Shown here piece by piece: positions 7,479-15,541 of a stretch of 64,000 nt of DNA. The stretch's first letter is position 1, and each line of letters opens with the position of its first letter. The DNA comes from Labilibaculum sp. DW002 (GTDB lineage Bacteria; Bacteroidota; Bacteroidia; Bacteroidales; Marinifilaceae). The notes below the pieces were generated by a model. It searched no databases. It was not told the origin of the DNA and was given only the letters and a program-made list of their open reading frames with translations. The DNA lies in the NCBI RefSeq assembly GCF_029029525.1, contig NZ_JAKJSC010000001.1:124001-188000 (forward strand). Reading direction: 5' to 3'. The position numbers were made by a program, and so were the translations under genes.

Positions 7479-9284
7479 ATGACTACAAACTACGAGAACA
7501 TGCAATCCCTCAAACAAAAATTAGATGAGCACATCATCTCTCTTCGAAATGAGGAAGGATATTGGGATGGGAAACTGTCTAGTAGTGCATTGTCAACGGC
7601 AATTGCAGTGTTTGCTTTGTGGGAGTACGATTCCAAAAAATACAAACATCAAATAACTCAAGGCTTAGATTGGTTGGTGAATAATGCCAATATTGATGGA
7701 GGATGGGGCGATACCATTCGAAGTAAGAGTAATTTAAGTACAACACTATTAGCTTGGGCTTGCCTGTCTATTGTAAAGCAACATTTGGTTTATGGTGATT
7801 GTATTCATAGTGCTGAAAGCTGGCTAAAAGGTCGTTTAAAAAAACTAGATCCAAAATCCATTAGTTCTGCCATATTGAGTCATTATCAGGATGATCAAAC
7901 TTTTTCTGTTCCCATATTGGCCATGTGTGCTTTGTCAGGACGATTAGGAGAAGATGGTTGGAAACTCGTTCCACAATTGCCTTATCAATTGGCCGTTTTT
8001 CCAGATAAATTCTTCAAACTTTTGAATCTATCTGTTGTTAGTTATGCCATACCTGCATTAATTGCAATTGGTTTGGTGAGATCTGTCAATTCTAGGGCAA
8101 GTAAGCCTGTTGCTACATTCAATAAATCAATAAAAAATAAAGTTTTAAAGATTCTTGCTGAGAAGCAACCCGATAATGGAGGCTTTTTAGAGGCCACACC
8201 GCTAACTGGTTTTGTTCTCATGAGTTTAGTTGGCTCTGGGGAGAAAGAGCTTGAGGTTTGCTCTAAGGCTGCTGATTTCTTAGGTAAATCCATAAGAGAA
8301 GATGGATCTTGGCCAATCGATACGCATTTGGCAACTTGGGTGACTTCCTTAAGTCTAAATTCCTTAAGTGATGAGAATCTGGAAGCTTTATTAGAGAAAA
8401 GTAAAACGATAAATGCTTTGTTGGATCAACAACTGAAAGAAATACATCCTTTTACAAAGGCGGAACCTGGAGGTTGGGCCTGGACGCATTTACAAGGTGG
8501 CGTGCCTGATACGGATGATACTTCTGGAGCTTTGATAGCTTTACATCGTTTAAAAGAACATCAAGAAATTCCTATTCAGGCAATTGAAGATGGGATCAAT
8601 TGGCTGATGAAATTGCAAAATAGTGACGGTGGAATGCCAACTTTCTGTAAAGGCTGGGGAAAATTACCATTCGATTGTTCTTGTCCGGATATTACAGCTC
8701 ATGCTATTAAGGCTTTAATCTTGTGGAAAGATGAGTTGGATGAACTTTATCAGGCAAAGGTAAATCGTAGCATTAAAAATGCTTGGCGATATTTAATAAA
8801 TTCTCAGCAAGAAGATGGATCGTGGTTACCCTTATGGTTTGGTAATGAAGATGATCTAAAACATCAGAATCCTGTTTATGGAACTTCTGTTGTTTTGTAT
8901 TCTTTATCTGATTGCAAACTAGATAGTTTAGTGGATTCTGATGAAGTAAAAGATAAAGCGCTTCAATTCTTGTTAAAGGTTCAAAATCAGGACAGTGGAT
9001 GGGGCGGAAATGCCTCTGTAATATCTACCATAGAAGAAACATCTTTGGCAGTTCGTGCCTTAAGTGCTTCTGGGAAATTAGACGAAACTAAGAAAGGAAT
9101 TGACTGGTTGATGAAGAACTTACCGAAAGATTTATCTGAGATTAAAGCCACACCAATTGGCTTGTATTTTGCTTCACTTTGGTATTACGAAGATATGTAT
9201 CCATTGGTGTTTGCTAGTTCTGCTTTGAACGAAGCTTTGGTGTCAATTAAGAAATACCAACTGGAATTAACGAGTGAGGTGTAA
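7479..9284 (+). CDS. Class II terpene cyclase (squalene-hopene cyclase-like)
   Basis: 601 residues, near the 630 usual for squalene-hopene cyclases. The catalytic acid motif DxDD is present as D344-T-D346-D347-T in the context GGWAWTH...PDTDDTSGALIAL, matching the position and surroundings of the hopene cyclase motif. QW-type repeats occur throughout (DGGWGD near 74, NGGFLE near 234, DGSWPI near 276, DGGMPT near 384, DGSWLP near 447, SGWGGN near 507). CPDITAHAI, YGTSVVL and the C-terminal GLYFASLWYYEDMYPLVFAS region also parallel the family. It probably protonates and cyclises a polyprenyl substrate, perhaps made by the upstream synthase. No squalene synthase genes are in the window, so hopanoid production is not claimed. 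Confidence 0.82.
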   Translation: MTTNYENMQSLKQKLDEHIISLRNEEGYWDGKLSSSALSTAIAVFALWEYDSKKYKHQITQGLDWLVNNANIDGGWGDTIRSKSNLSTTLLAWACLSIVKQHLVYGDCIHSAESWLKGRLKKLDPKSISSAILSHYQDDQTFSVPILAMCALSGRLGEDGWKLVPQLPYQLAVFPDKFFKLLNLSVVSYAIPALIAIGLVRSVNSRASKPVATFNKSIKNKVLKILAEKQPDNGGFLEATPLTGFVLMSLVGSGEKELEVCSKAADFLGKSIREDGSWPIDTHLATWVTSLSLNSLSDENLEALLEKSKTINALLDQQLKEIHPFTKAEPGGWAWTHLQGGVPDTDDTSGALIALHRLKEHQEIPIQAIEDGINWLMKLQNSDGGMPTFCKGWGKLPFDCSCPDITAHAIKALILWKDELDELYQAKVNRSIKNAWRYLINSQQEDGSWLPLWFGNEDDLKHQNPVYGTSVVLYSLSDCKLDSLVDSDEVKDKALQFLLKVQNQDSGWGGNASVISTIEETSLAVRALSASGKLDETKKGIDWLMKNLPKDLSEIKATPIGLYFASLWYYEDMYPLVFASSALNEALVSIKKYQLELTSEV

Positions 9285-9287
9285 GCT

Positions 9288-9310
9288 ATCCCAGATTTGT
9301 ATTCTGGGAT
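9288..9310 (+). terminator. Possible terminator hairpin after the cyclase gene
   Basis: ATCCCAGA (9288-9295) pairs with TCTGGGAT (9303-9310) just after the cyclase stop codon, in a convergent gap. No U-tract follows, so a factor-independent terminator is not certain. Confidence 0.4.
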
Positions 9311-9395
9311 CATGGAGTTCTTAAATTTCTTAATTTAAGGATTGGAAATCCTAAATCTCAAGACCTGCCAATTACAAATTAGCAGGAACTTCCAA

Positions 9396-10694
9396 TTATT
9401 CATCATCTACGATTACCCCAATCATCTCCCAAAAGATTCTTTCATCAATCACATTTACATGATACTCCATGGCTTTGCGGTTTTTGCGACCTTTGCCAGA
9501 GAATTGCTCAGCGTGAGCTGTAATTAGGTAATCAACATTTTTAGAAACGACACGTTTTACTCTTAAGCCACGTTCCTTAACTAGCTGCTGTGCTAATTCA
9601 CGATCGATACGATTTCCATTGATTTTGCAATTGAGGTGACCAGAGAAGCAAACACTTTTACCAGCCAATGTTTTTAATTGCTTTTGAACTCCAGGAGTCG
9701 TAATTGGAATTTTAGTACGTTCGTATTTAATCAATAAATCCAATTCCTTTGGAAGGATGCAAAGCAACTCAGAAACCAAGTTAAGATCATCCATTTCTAC
9801 ATTGGTTAATATTTCATCAAGTAAATAAATACGGATTAACTTTCGCAGGTATTCTTCATGAATTTCCATTACCTGATCTTTCGAAAGCTTGTAGTCCTTT
9901 GCCAAATCAACCAATGAGATAATTTCTTTTTCTTCCAGAATTCGATCTGCCAAAGCACGATCCAAAACATTCAAATATTGACGCACTGGAACTGAATCTC
10001 CAGCGTTAGAAGTTAGACGATTTAATAAATCGTATAACTTCGTTTTTTGAATGGTTGCAATGTTTTTGGCCTCTTTACGCTTAATAAAGAGGTTTCTTTC
10101 TCTCGGACAATCTTCAATTTTTGTAAGATGAAGAAATCCCTCCATGAAGGTTTCGAGCTCGAACTGCTGCGAAAACAAATTCTTAAGGATAGAGAATAAT
10201 TTAGCTGTTGCCAGTGAGTCTGATTTTGCCGAATGACGAAGAGATATATCAATATCGTAATAGGTACACAATTGTTCTAATCGACGTAAACCAGAATCTG
10301 GCGATACCAGATTGAAAAGCTTTAAAGTACAAATGCCTTTTAATTTTTGAATGTTGCCATTTAAGGCTGGTTCCAAAAAGCGAAGAGCAAAATCCAAATC
10401 GTGAGCAACTAAAGTTTTACCATTTAGCCTGGACAATATATCTGGTACAATCTCAGAAATAGAAGGAGCATTTTTCACCATCGCATCGGTAATACCATGA
10501 ATTTGGAATCCTTCTACATCAATACCTGGATGAATTAAGGTTTCATAGCTATCGAGTAATTCACCGTTCCAATTCACCGTTTGAATGGCCAATTCGATTA
10601 AATGATCGCCATGTTGAGGCGAGATACCTGTGGTTTCCAGAGAAATAATGGCAAATTGATGCTTATAAAGTTCCAGTATTGGATCGCTTGTCAT
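9396..10694 (-). CDS. Exonuclease-fold (DnaQ-like) protein with C-terminal BRCT, catalytic residues missing
   Basis: 432 residues. The first ~175 match the DEDD exonuclease domain of PolIII-epsilon type; the last ~85 are a BRCT domain (KSVCFSGHL ... VVSKNVDYLIT). The Exo I motif reads S18-L-E20-TTG where Asp-x-Glu is expected, and Exo II reads AHDLDFA with Ala103 where the family Asp stands; only the Exo III His154 and Asp159 remain. Thus two of four metal-binding acids are lost and nuclease activity is doubtful. The middle ~150 residues are helical and not recognised. A binding or scaffolding role in DNA repair is a reasonable guess. Convergent with the cyclase gene. Confidence 0.8.
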   Translation of the reverse strand: MTSDPILELYKHQFAIISLETTGISPQHGDHLIELAIQTVNWNGELLDSYETLIHPGIDVEGFQIHGITDAMVKNAPSISEIVPDILSRLNGKTLVAHDLDFALRFLEPALNGNIQKLKGICTLKLFNLVSPDSGLRRLEQLCTYYDIDISLRHSAKSDSLATAKLFSILKNLFSQQFELETFMEGFLHLTKIEDCPRERNLFIKRKEAKNIATIQKTKLYDLLNRLTSNAGDSVPVRQYLNVLDRALADRILEEKEIISLVDLAKDYKLSKDQVMEIHEEYLRKLIRIYLLDEILTNVEMDDLNLVSELLCILPKELDLLIKYERTKIPITTPGVQKQLKTLAGKSVCFSGHLNCKINGNRIDRELAQQLVKERGLRVKRVVSKNVDYLITAHAEQFSGKGRKNRKAMEYHVNVIDERIFWEMIGVIVDDE

Positions 10695-10728
10695 AGGTTG
10701 ATTTTGCTTAGGGTTGTACGATTGGTAA

Positions 10729-10736
10729 CAAATATA
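10729..10736 (-). promoter_or_regulatory. Bacteroidota -7 box for the exonuclease-fold gene
   Basis: On the minus strand this reads TATATTTG, matching TAnnTTTG, 35 bases before the start codon. A good -33 TTTG is not evident (TTTCG at about 10758-10762). Confidence 0.45.
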
Positions 10737-10833
10737 ATATTATTGAATAAATTATAACGAAAATTATAAGTTATGAATGATAAATTATAATGAATAACTC
10801 ATAAATAATAATTCCTAATTATTAAAATTAATG

Positions 10834-10841
10834 TAGTTTTG
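10834..10841 (+). promoter_or_regulatory. Bacteroidota -7 box for the M18 aminopeptidase gene
   Basis: TAGTTTTG matches TAnnTTTG and lies 38 bases before the ATG at 10880. The -33 region is AT-rich without a clear TTTG. Confidence 0.4.
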
Positions 10842-10879
10842 AAATTCAATTAATAGAAAACACAAAACATACATATACT

Positions 10880-12181
10880 ATGAGTCTTGAAAAGCAACAA
10901 GCACAGGAACTGATTGATTTTATAGATCGCAGTCCTAGCACATACCATGCAGTAAACAATGTCAGAGAAGAGCTTATCGAAGGTGGATTCCAGGAACTAG
11001 ATCTTCGTGATGAGTGGACGATTAATAAAGGTGGTAAATATTTTACTGGAAAGAATGGTTCTGCAATTTTCGCTTTCACAATTGGAGAAGGTGAGATTGA
11101 AGAAGAAGGATTTCAATTAGTTTGTGCACACAGTGATGCTCCAGGTTTCAAGATTAAGCCTAATCCTGAAATTGAAGTTGAAGGAAACTACATTAAACTG
11201 AATACTGAAGTTTACGGTGCCCCAATTCTAAGTACATGGATGGATCGTCCATTATCAATTGCCGGACGTGTTTGTGTACAATCAAACGATCCTCTTAATC
11301 CGGAACATTTATACGTTAAGATCGATCGTCCATTGATGGTTATTCCTAACCTTGCTATTCATCTTAACCGTGAGGTTAACGAAGGTGTTGCTTTAAACAA
11401 GCAAAAGGATATGCTTCCTTTACTTTCTATGATCACTGATGAGATGGAAAAAGAGAACTGTCTTATCAACCTTATTGCTGAAGAGTTGAAAATAAATGCA
11501 CAATCTATTGTTGATTTTGATGTGACTTTATTTGAAGTTGAGAAAGGAAATATCTTTGGCTTAAACGAAGAGTTCATTTCATCTCCAAAGCTAGATGATT
11601 TAGCAATGGCACATGCTGGACTAAAAGCATTGCTAGACTCAAAAGGAACTAAGAAAACACAAATGCTAGCTATCTTCGATAACGAAGAAGTTGGTAGTGT
11701 AACAAAACAAGGTGCTGGCTCTCCAGTATTACGTCACCTATTGCAACGTATCGTTTATAAGTTAGGAAAGAATATGGAAGAGTTCCAGAGAGCTATTTAT
11801 AACTCGTTTATGATCTCTGCAGATATGGCTCACGCTGTTCACCCTAATATTTCAGAAAAGCATGATCCTACTAACCGTCCAGTGATTAACAAAGGGCCAG
11901 TTATTAAGATTCACGCGAACAATAAATACACAACTGATGGTGATTCAGGAACTGTATTTGAGACTCTATGCAAGAATGCAGAAGTACCATACCAAAAGTT
12001 TGTGAACCGTTCTGATCTTGTTGGAGGAAGTACCTTAGGAAACGTTTCTACTGGACAAGTTGATATTCGTACTGTAGATATAGGAAACCCAATGTTTGCG
12101 ATGCACTCTGTTCGCGAAACAGGAGGTGTTAAAGACAATGCTTACATCCGTCAAGTATTCTCATATTTCTTCAGTTTGTAA
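10880..12181 (+). CDS. apeB: M18 family aminopeptidase
   Basis: 433 residues, the usual length for M18 aspartyl aminopeptidases. Family landmarks are CAHSDAPGFKIKP near residue 85 (His/Asp metal ligands), STWMDRPL near 120, FDNEEVGS near 265 (Glu/Asp region) and SADMAHAVHPN near 310. It is a cytoplasmic di-zinc peptidase that removes N-terminal residues, often acidic ones, from peptides. It stands alone, divergent from the exonuclease-fold gene and followed by a strong terminator. The start is supported by the conserved N-terminal FIDRSPSTYHAV segment. Confidence 0.95.
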   Translation: MSLEKQQAQELIDFIDRSPSTYHAVNNVREELIEGGFQELDLRDEWTINKGGKYFTGKNGSAIFAFTIGEGEIEEEGFQLVCAHSDAPGFKIKPNPEIEVEGNYIKLNTEVYGAPILSTWMDRPLSIAGRVCVQSNDPLNPEHLYVKIDRPLMVIPNLAIHLNREVNEGVALNKQKDMLPLLSMITDEMEKENCLINLIAEELKINAQSIVDFDVTLFEVEKGNIFGLNEEFISSPKLDDLAMAHAGLKALLDSKGTKKTQMLAIFDNEEVGSVTKQGAGSPVLRHLLQRIVYKLGKNMEEFQRAIYNSFMISADMAHAVHPNISEKHDPTNRPVINKGPVIKIHANNKYTTDGDSGTVFETLCKNAEVPYQKFVNRSDLVGGSTLGNVSTGQVDIRTVDIGNPMFAMHSVRETGGVKDNAYIRQVFSYFFSL

Positions 12182-12201
12182 ACCAAACCAATATGATATA
12201 G

Positions 12202-12232
12202 AAAAGGCAGCACACACGTGCTGCCTTTTTTT
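12202..12232 (+). terminator. Rho-independent terminator of the aminopeptidase gene
   Basis: GGCAGCAC (12206-12213), loop ACAC, GTGCTGCC (12218-12225), then seven T; a preceding AAAA makes it usable in both directions. Confidence 0.9.
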
Positions 12233-12285
12233 ATTTTATCGGTCTTGCTAAGTTTCTTGGTATAGCAATCGGGATGAAAGAGTAA

Positions 12286-12975
12286 TTAATCTTCAATTAG
12301 CGTATTCATCAACTTTACACAAGCTTTTTGACCTTTAATAATGTCTTTGTATATATTTTTATCTTGTACTGATTTATCAGCAGCTTCAAAGGCATCTACT
12401 GCTTTAATGTAATACTTCTTGGCAGCTAAGTTTCGGCTAAGCAAAGTACTTACATCAGCATAAATTAAAAAATCTTTATAATCAGGATTTTCCATTTGCT
12501 CTACCAACTCAATAATTTTTAATAAACTCGATTCAGCTTTAACCCTATGCTTTTCAGCAAAACTTAAAGGCAAATGATAATCTGTAAAAAGTGCAAAATG
12601 GGTACCTGCCTTACTTTTAAGGTAAATCGTGTTTTCAGGATCTAAAGTTAAGGCTTCATTAAAGCTTTTTAGAGCTTCTTGCTCTTGTCCTTTTTTATGC
12701 TGAATGGCTACTCCTTTGTAGTAATGTCCTGCTGCAACTTTTGGATCTAATTTAATAGCAGCATCAGCGTAGGTAGACAAATCATCAAAATTCTTAGTTC
12801 TTACCAGGCACTCACACGCAAGAAGGGCGAGTTCAATGTTCTCAGAATCATTATCTAATTCAATAAGAGTTTTATTTAATGTCGGTTTCACCTTACCAGA
12901 ATAATACAAAGTTTTAAGTGTTTCATAAGTTTCTCCTTTTTTCACTACCTTTTTTTCTTTCTTCTCGTTACTCAT
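12286..12975 (-). CDS. Tetratricopeptide repeat protein
   Basis: 229 residues, no signal peptide, Lys-rich start. TPR helices are clear around residues 70-130, with canonical spacing in AAGHYYKGVAIQHKKGQEQEALKSF and a following LDPENTIYLKSKAG repeat, and more degenerate repeats after that. TPRs mediate protein contacts; no partner is evident. Its start is separated from the downstream end of a histidine kinase gene by 286 bases, and a -7-like box lies upstream. Confidence 0.8.
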   Translation of the reverse strand: MSNEKKEKKVVKKGETYETLKTLYYSGKVKPTLNKTLIELDNDSENIELALLACECLVRTKNFDDLSTYADAAIKLDPKVAAGHYYKGVAIQHKKGQEQEALKSFNEALTLDPENTIYLKSKAGTHFALFTDYHLPLSFAEKHRVKAESSLLKIIELVEQMENPDYKDFLIYADVSTLLSRNLAAKKYYIKAVDAFEAADKSVQDKNIYKDIIKGQKACVKLMNTLIED

Positions 12976-13040
12976 GTATTCTATAAATTATGTTTTAATC
13001 TAATACCCTTCTAGTTGGTGGTGTTCATCTACGAACGCGA

Positions 13041-13048
13041 CAAAGTTA
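13041..13048 (-). promoter_or_regulatory. Bacteroidota -7 box for the TPR gene
   Basis: On the minus strand this reads TAACTTTG (TAnnTTTG), 65 bases upstream of the TPR start codon. No convincing -33 TTTG. Confidence 0.4.
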
Positions 13049-13261
13049 CAAATTGAAAAACTTATTATTGCTATTTTGAGGAATCTATTTGTCTATTTAA
13101 GTTGAAATATTACTTCATTCATCTCGCTTAAAGCGATAAAAATAAACAACTATAAGCTTGTAATTTCAGGAGGATTTTTAATTTATTAGAGCTCAGATGT
13201 TAGAAAAAGGAGCTCCAAGAGAAAACAGGATATATTGTGATTCATTGATTTGCCCATTGCC

Positions 13262-15094
13262 TCAAATTGCTTCTGAATCACTTTCTAATGGTATTGATAC
13301 AATAAACTCACTACCCTTATTCACTTCGCTCTTAACAAGAATTGAACCTCCATTTCTTTCAATGAATTCTTTGCAGAGAATGAGTCCCAATCCTGTACCT
13401 ATTTCATTGTTGGTTCCTTCGGTTGATATTCCTTTGTCTATTTTGAATAAATTATCAATTACCTCAGCAGTCATGCCAACACCAGTGTCCGTAATGATGA
13501 GTCTAATACTATTCTCAGTAAGCTGAGAATCAATTGTAATGCTTCCTCCTTTATGTGTGAATTTTATAGCATTGTTTACGATGTTTCTAATGAAGGTTAA
13601 AGCTGTATTTTCATCGATTGATATTATTAAATCAGCTTGTACTTTATTAAGAACACTAATGTTTTTGGAATCGGCATTTAATAAATAGGTCGAAATACTT
13701 GTCTCTACCAATTCTTTCAGATTTAAATTTTCTTTGTTGATTCTAATTTCATCTGTTTGAGTTCTAGCCCAAGTTAAAAGGTTATCGAGTAGGCGATAGG
13801 CAAAATGGGATGAGGTATTGATTTCTTGAATGCAATTTTTTCTTTCCAAGTCCTCAAATAAATCATAATCTGTATTTAATAATTCGGAAAAACCAATGAT
13901 GCTATTAAAAGGAGTTCTAAGGTCATGAGAAATAATTTTAAGGAACTTATCCTTTGTTGCATTGGCACTTTCAGCCGCAGCTTTAGATTTTGTTAGTTCC
14001 TTTTCAATGTTTTTTTGTTCGCTTAAATTTGAATCAATAGAAGCGATGCCAAAAGGATTGTTTTCTTCATCAGTCAATAAGGAAAGCGTTATAAGAACAG
14101 GGATTTCCTTGCCATCCTTGTTCTTTCGCAAGCATTCAACATCACGAACCAATTTACCTTCCAAACAAAGTTCAATCAACTCATCCATTTTTTTATGCAA
14201 CCCATCGGGCACCAGTAACTTAATCGATTTGTCAACCAATTCGGTTCTCGAAAAGCCATATACATTCACAGCCTCATCGTTCATTTCCAGAATATTGCCA
14301 TTCAAATCTTCTATAAAGCTCGGATTTGTTCCATCCAAAAATACCTTAGAGAGTTTTCTAATTTCATTTTCGGCCAACTTTCGTTCGAATATTTCCTGTT
14401 CAAGTTGCACGTTTAGCTGCTTTCTTGTTGTTATTTCTTCTTTTAAGTCCTTATTAAGAGCTTCGTTACGAATGCCTAATTCAAACGCACGTGCACTAGA
14501 AGCATTCATCACTTTTCCAGCACGTAATAAAATTGCAATGAAGAACAAAGAAAGCAAAGCCATTAAAATGTAGAGTGTTCCTCCTTCATAGAAAAATCGT
14601 ATTGATACTGGTAATGCAGAAAGAATTAGAAATGAAATGTAAGATGGTCGCCATGTATAATAGGTTGCAACCGCAGCGGTACTCATAGGAATAACAAAAA
14701 TTGGCCATACCAACTGATATGTAAATTGCTCGCTTGGCCAGAAGAATACGAAAGGAATAACCCAGCTTAAGCCAGAAGAGATAACACCGATGGTATGGAG
14801 CTTTGCCCATCGATCAATATCTGCCTTTGCTGCATCCCTTTTTTTAAACGCAAATACATTTGCTGCTCTTGCTAAAGTGAGGAGAACGATTATTCCTGTC
14901 CACAAAGAAAGTTGCCATTGAGGAACAATCTCCCAAAAAACAATGCAGGCAGTAAGTGTAACACTAAGAACACCTAGTAGACCAGTATTGGTTTGCTTGT
15001 AAAGCAGTTTAACCTGGGCATTACGTACTTTTTCATCGATATTGGTGAATTCTTTTGCAACAGAATTGTCCATTATTCCATTATTCCTCGTCAT
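13262..15094 (-). CDS. Membrane PAS sensor histidine kinase
   Basis: 610 residues. An N-terminal membrane region of about six helices covers residues ~35-200, then a coiled coil (~205-245), a PAS domain (~245-370, LSKVFLDGTNPSFIEDLNG), a HisKA domain with the phospho-acceptor His near residue 390 (SHDLRTPFNS), and a HATPase domain with N, D-x-G and G-L-G boxes (NNAIKFT, ITDTGVGM, GTGLGLILCKE). It lacks a receiver domain and no response regulator is adjacent. The signal sensed is unknown. An internal Met at residue 8 (MDNSVAKEF) is a possible alternative start. It resembles the kinase at 20231-21400 in its catalytic half. Confidence 0.9.
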   Translation of the reverse strand: MTRNNGIMDNSVAKEFTNIDEKVRNAQVKLLYKQTNTGLLGVLSVTLTACIVFWEIVPQWQLSLWTGIIVLLTLARAANVFAFKKRDAAKADIDRWAKLHTIGVISSGLSWVIPFVFFWPSEQFTYQLVWPIFVIPMSTAAVATYYTWRPSYISFLILSALPVSIRFFYEGGTLYILMALLSLFFIAILLRAGKVMNASSARAFELGIRNEALNKDLKEEITTRKQLNVQLEQEIFERKLAENEIRKLSKVFLDGTNPSFIEDLNGNILEMNDEAVNVYGFSRTELVDKSIKLLVPDGLHKKMDELIELCLEGKLVRDVECLRKNKDGKEIPVLITLSLLTDEENNPFGIASIDSNLSEQKNIEKELTKSKAAAESANATKDKFLKIISHDLRTPFNSIIGFSELLNTDYDLFEDLERKNCIQEINTSSHFAYRLLDNLLTWARTQTDEIRINKENLNLKELVETSISTYLLNADSKNISVLNKVQADLIISIDENTALTFIRNIVNNAIKFTHKGGSITIDSQLTENSIRLIITDTGVGMTAEVIDNLFKIDKGISTEGTNNEIGTGLGLILCKEFIERNGGSILVKSEVNKGSEFIVSIPLESDSEAI

Positions 15095-15541
15095 AATGTC
15101 ACTTTTGTAGATATTTGTCTTGATTCAGGTTTTTTCATGTTGACTCGCTCGTTTGAGGGAATCAATGTAAAATATCCTTAACTCTGTGGCCGTTAAAATA
15201 GAACAACACGACCGAACATCCTAATAAATTCTAAGTATTTGTGATACGCAATAGCATAAGAAAATGTTCTTTTGTTTTTGAAAATCGGGTGGGGCACATC
15301 ACTGTTAAGTGACTTAATTTGACTCCTAAATACTTTTGATGTTTACCTTATTTTCAAAAAAATGTTACTTATTTGGATTGCAGAAAAAAAATATAAGAAA
15401 AGGTAACTCTTATAGATGTTGCCTTTCTTGATAAAATTCTTAGATTTTCAAATGCTACCGTACGATGGTATCGTTTGGTAAATGATCTAACAAATTGTTA
15501 TAAAGTTTATAAAAACGCTTTCTACTACAACTGTACGAAGC
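15095..15541. other. 447-base gap, no gene recognised
   Basis: This lies between the 5' end of the kinase gene (- strand) and the 3' end of the phospholipase D-like gene (- strand). The half near 15095 should hold the kinase promoter, but no TAnnTTTG was found. A 50-codon open stretch at 15397-15548 lacks a start codon. Confidence 0.5.

Noticed and set aside
878-9284. Standard hopanoid cluster
   Set aside because: No HpnC, HpnD, HpnE, HpnG or HpnH homologue; the synthase is a DUF116 fusion.
13962-14573. 203-codon + strand frame inside the membrane kinase gene
   Set aside because: Antisense to PAS/HisKA sequence; composition mirrors the real gene.
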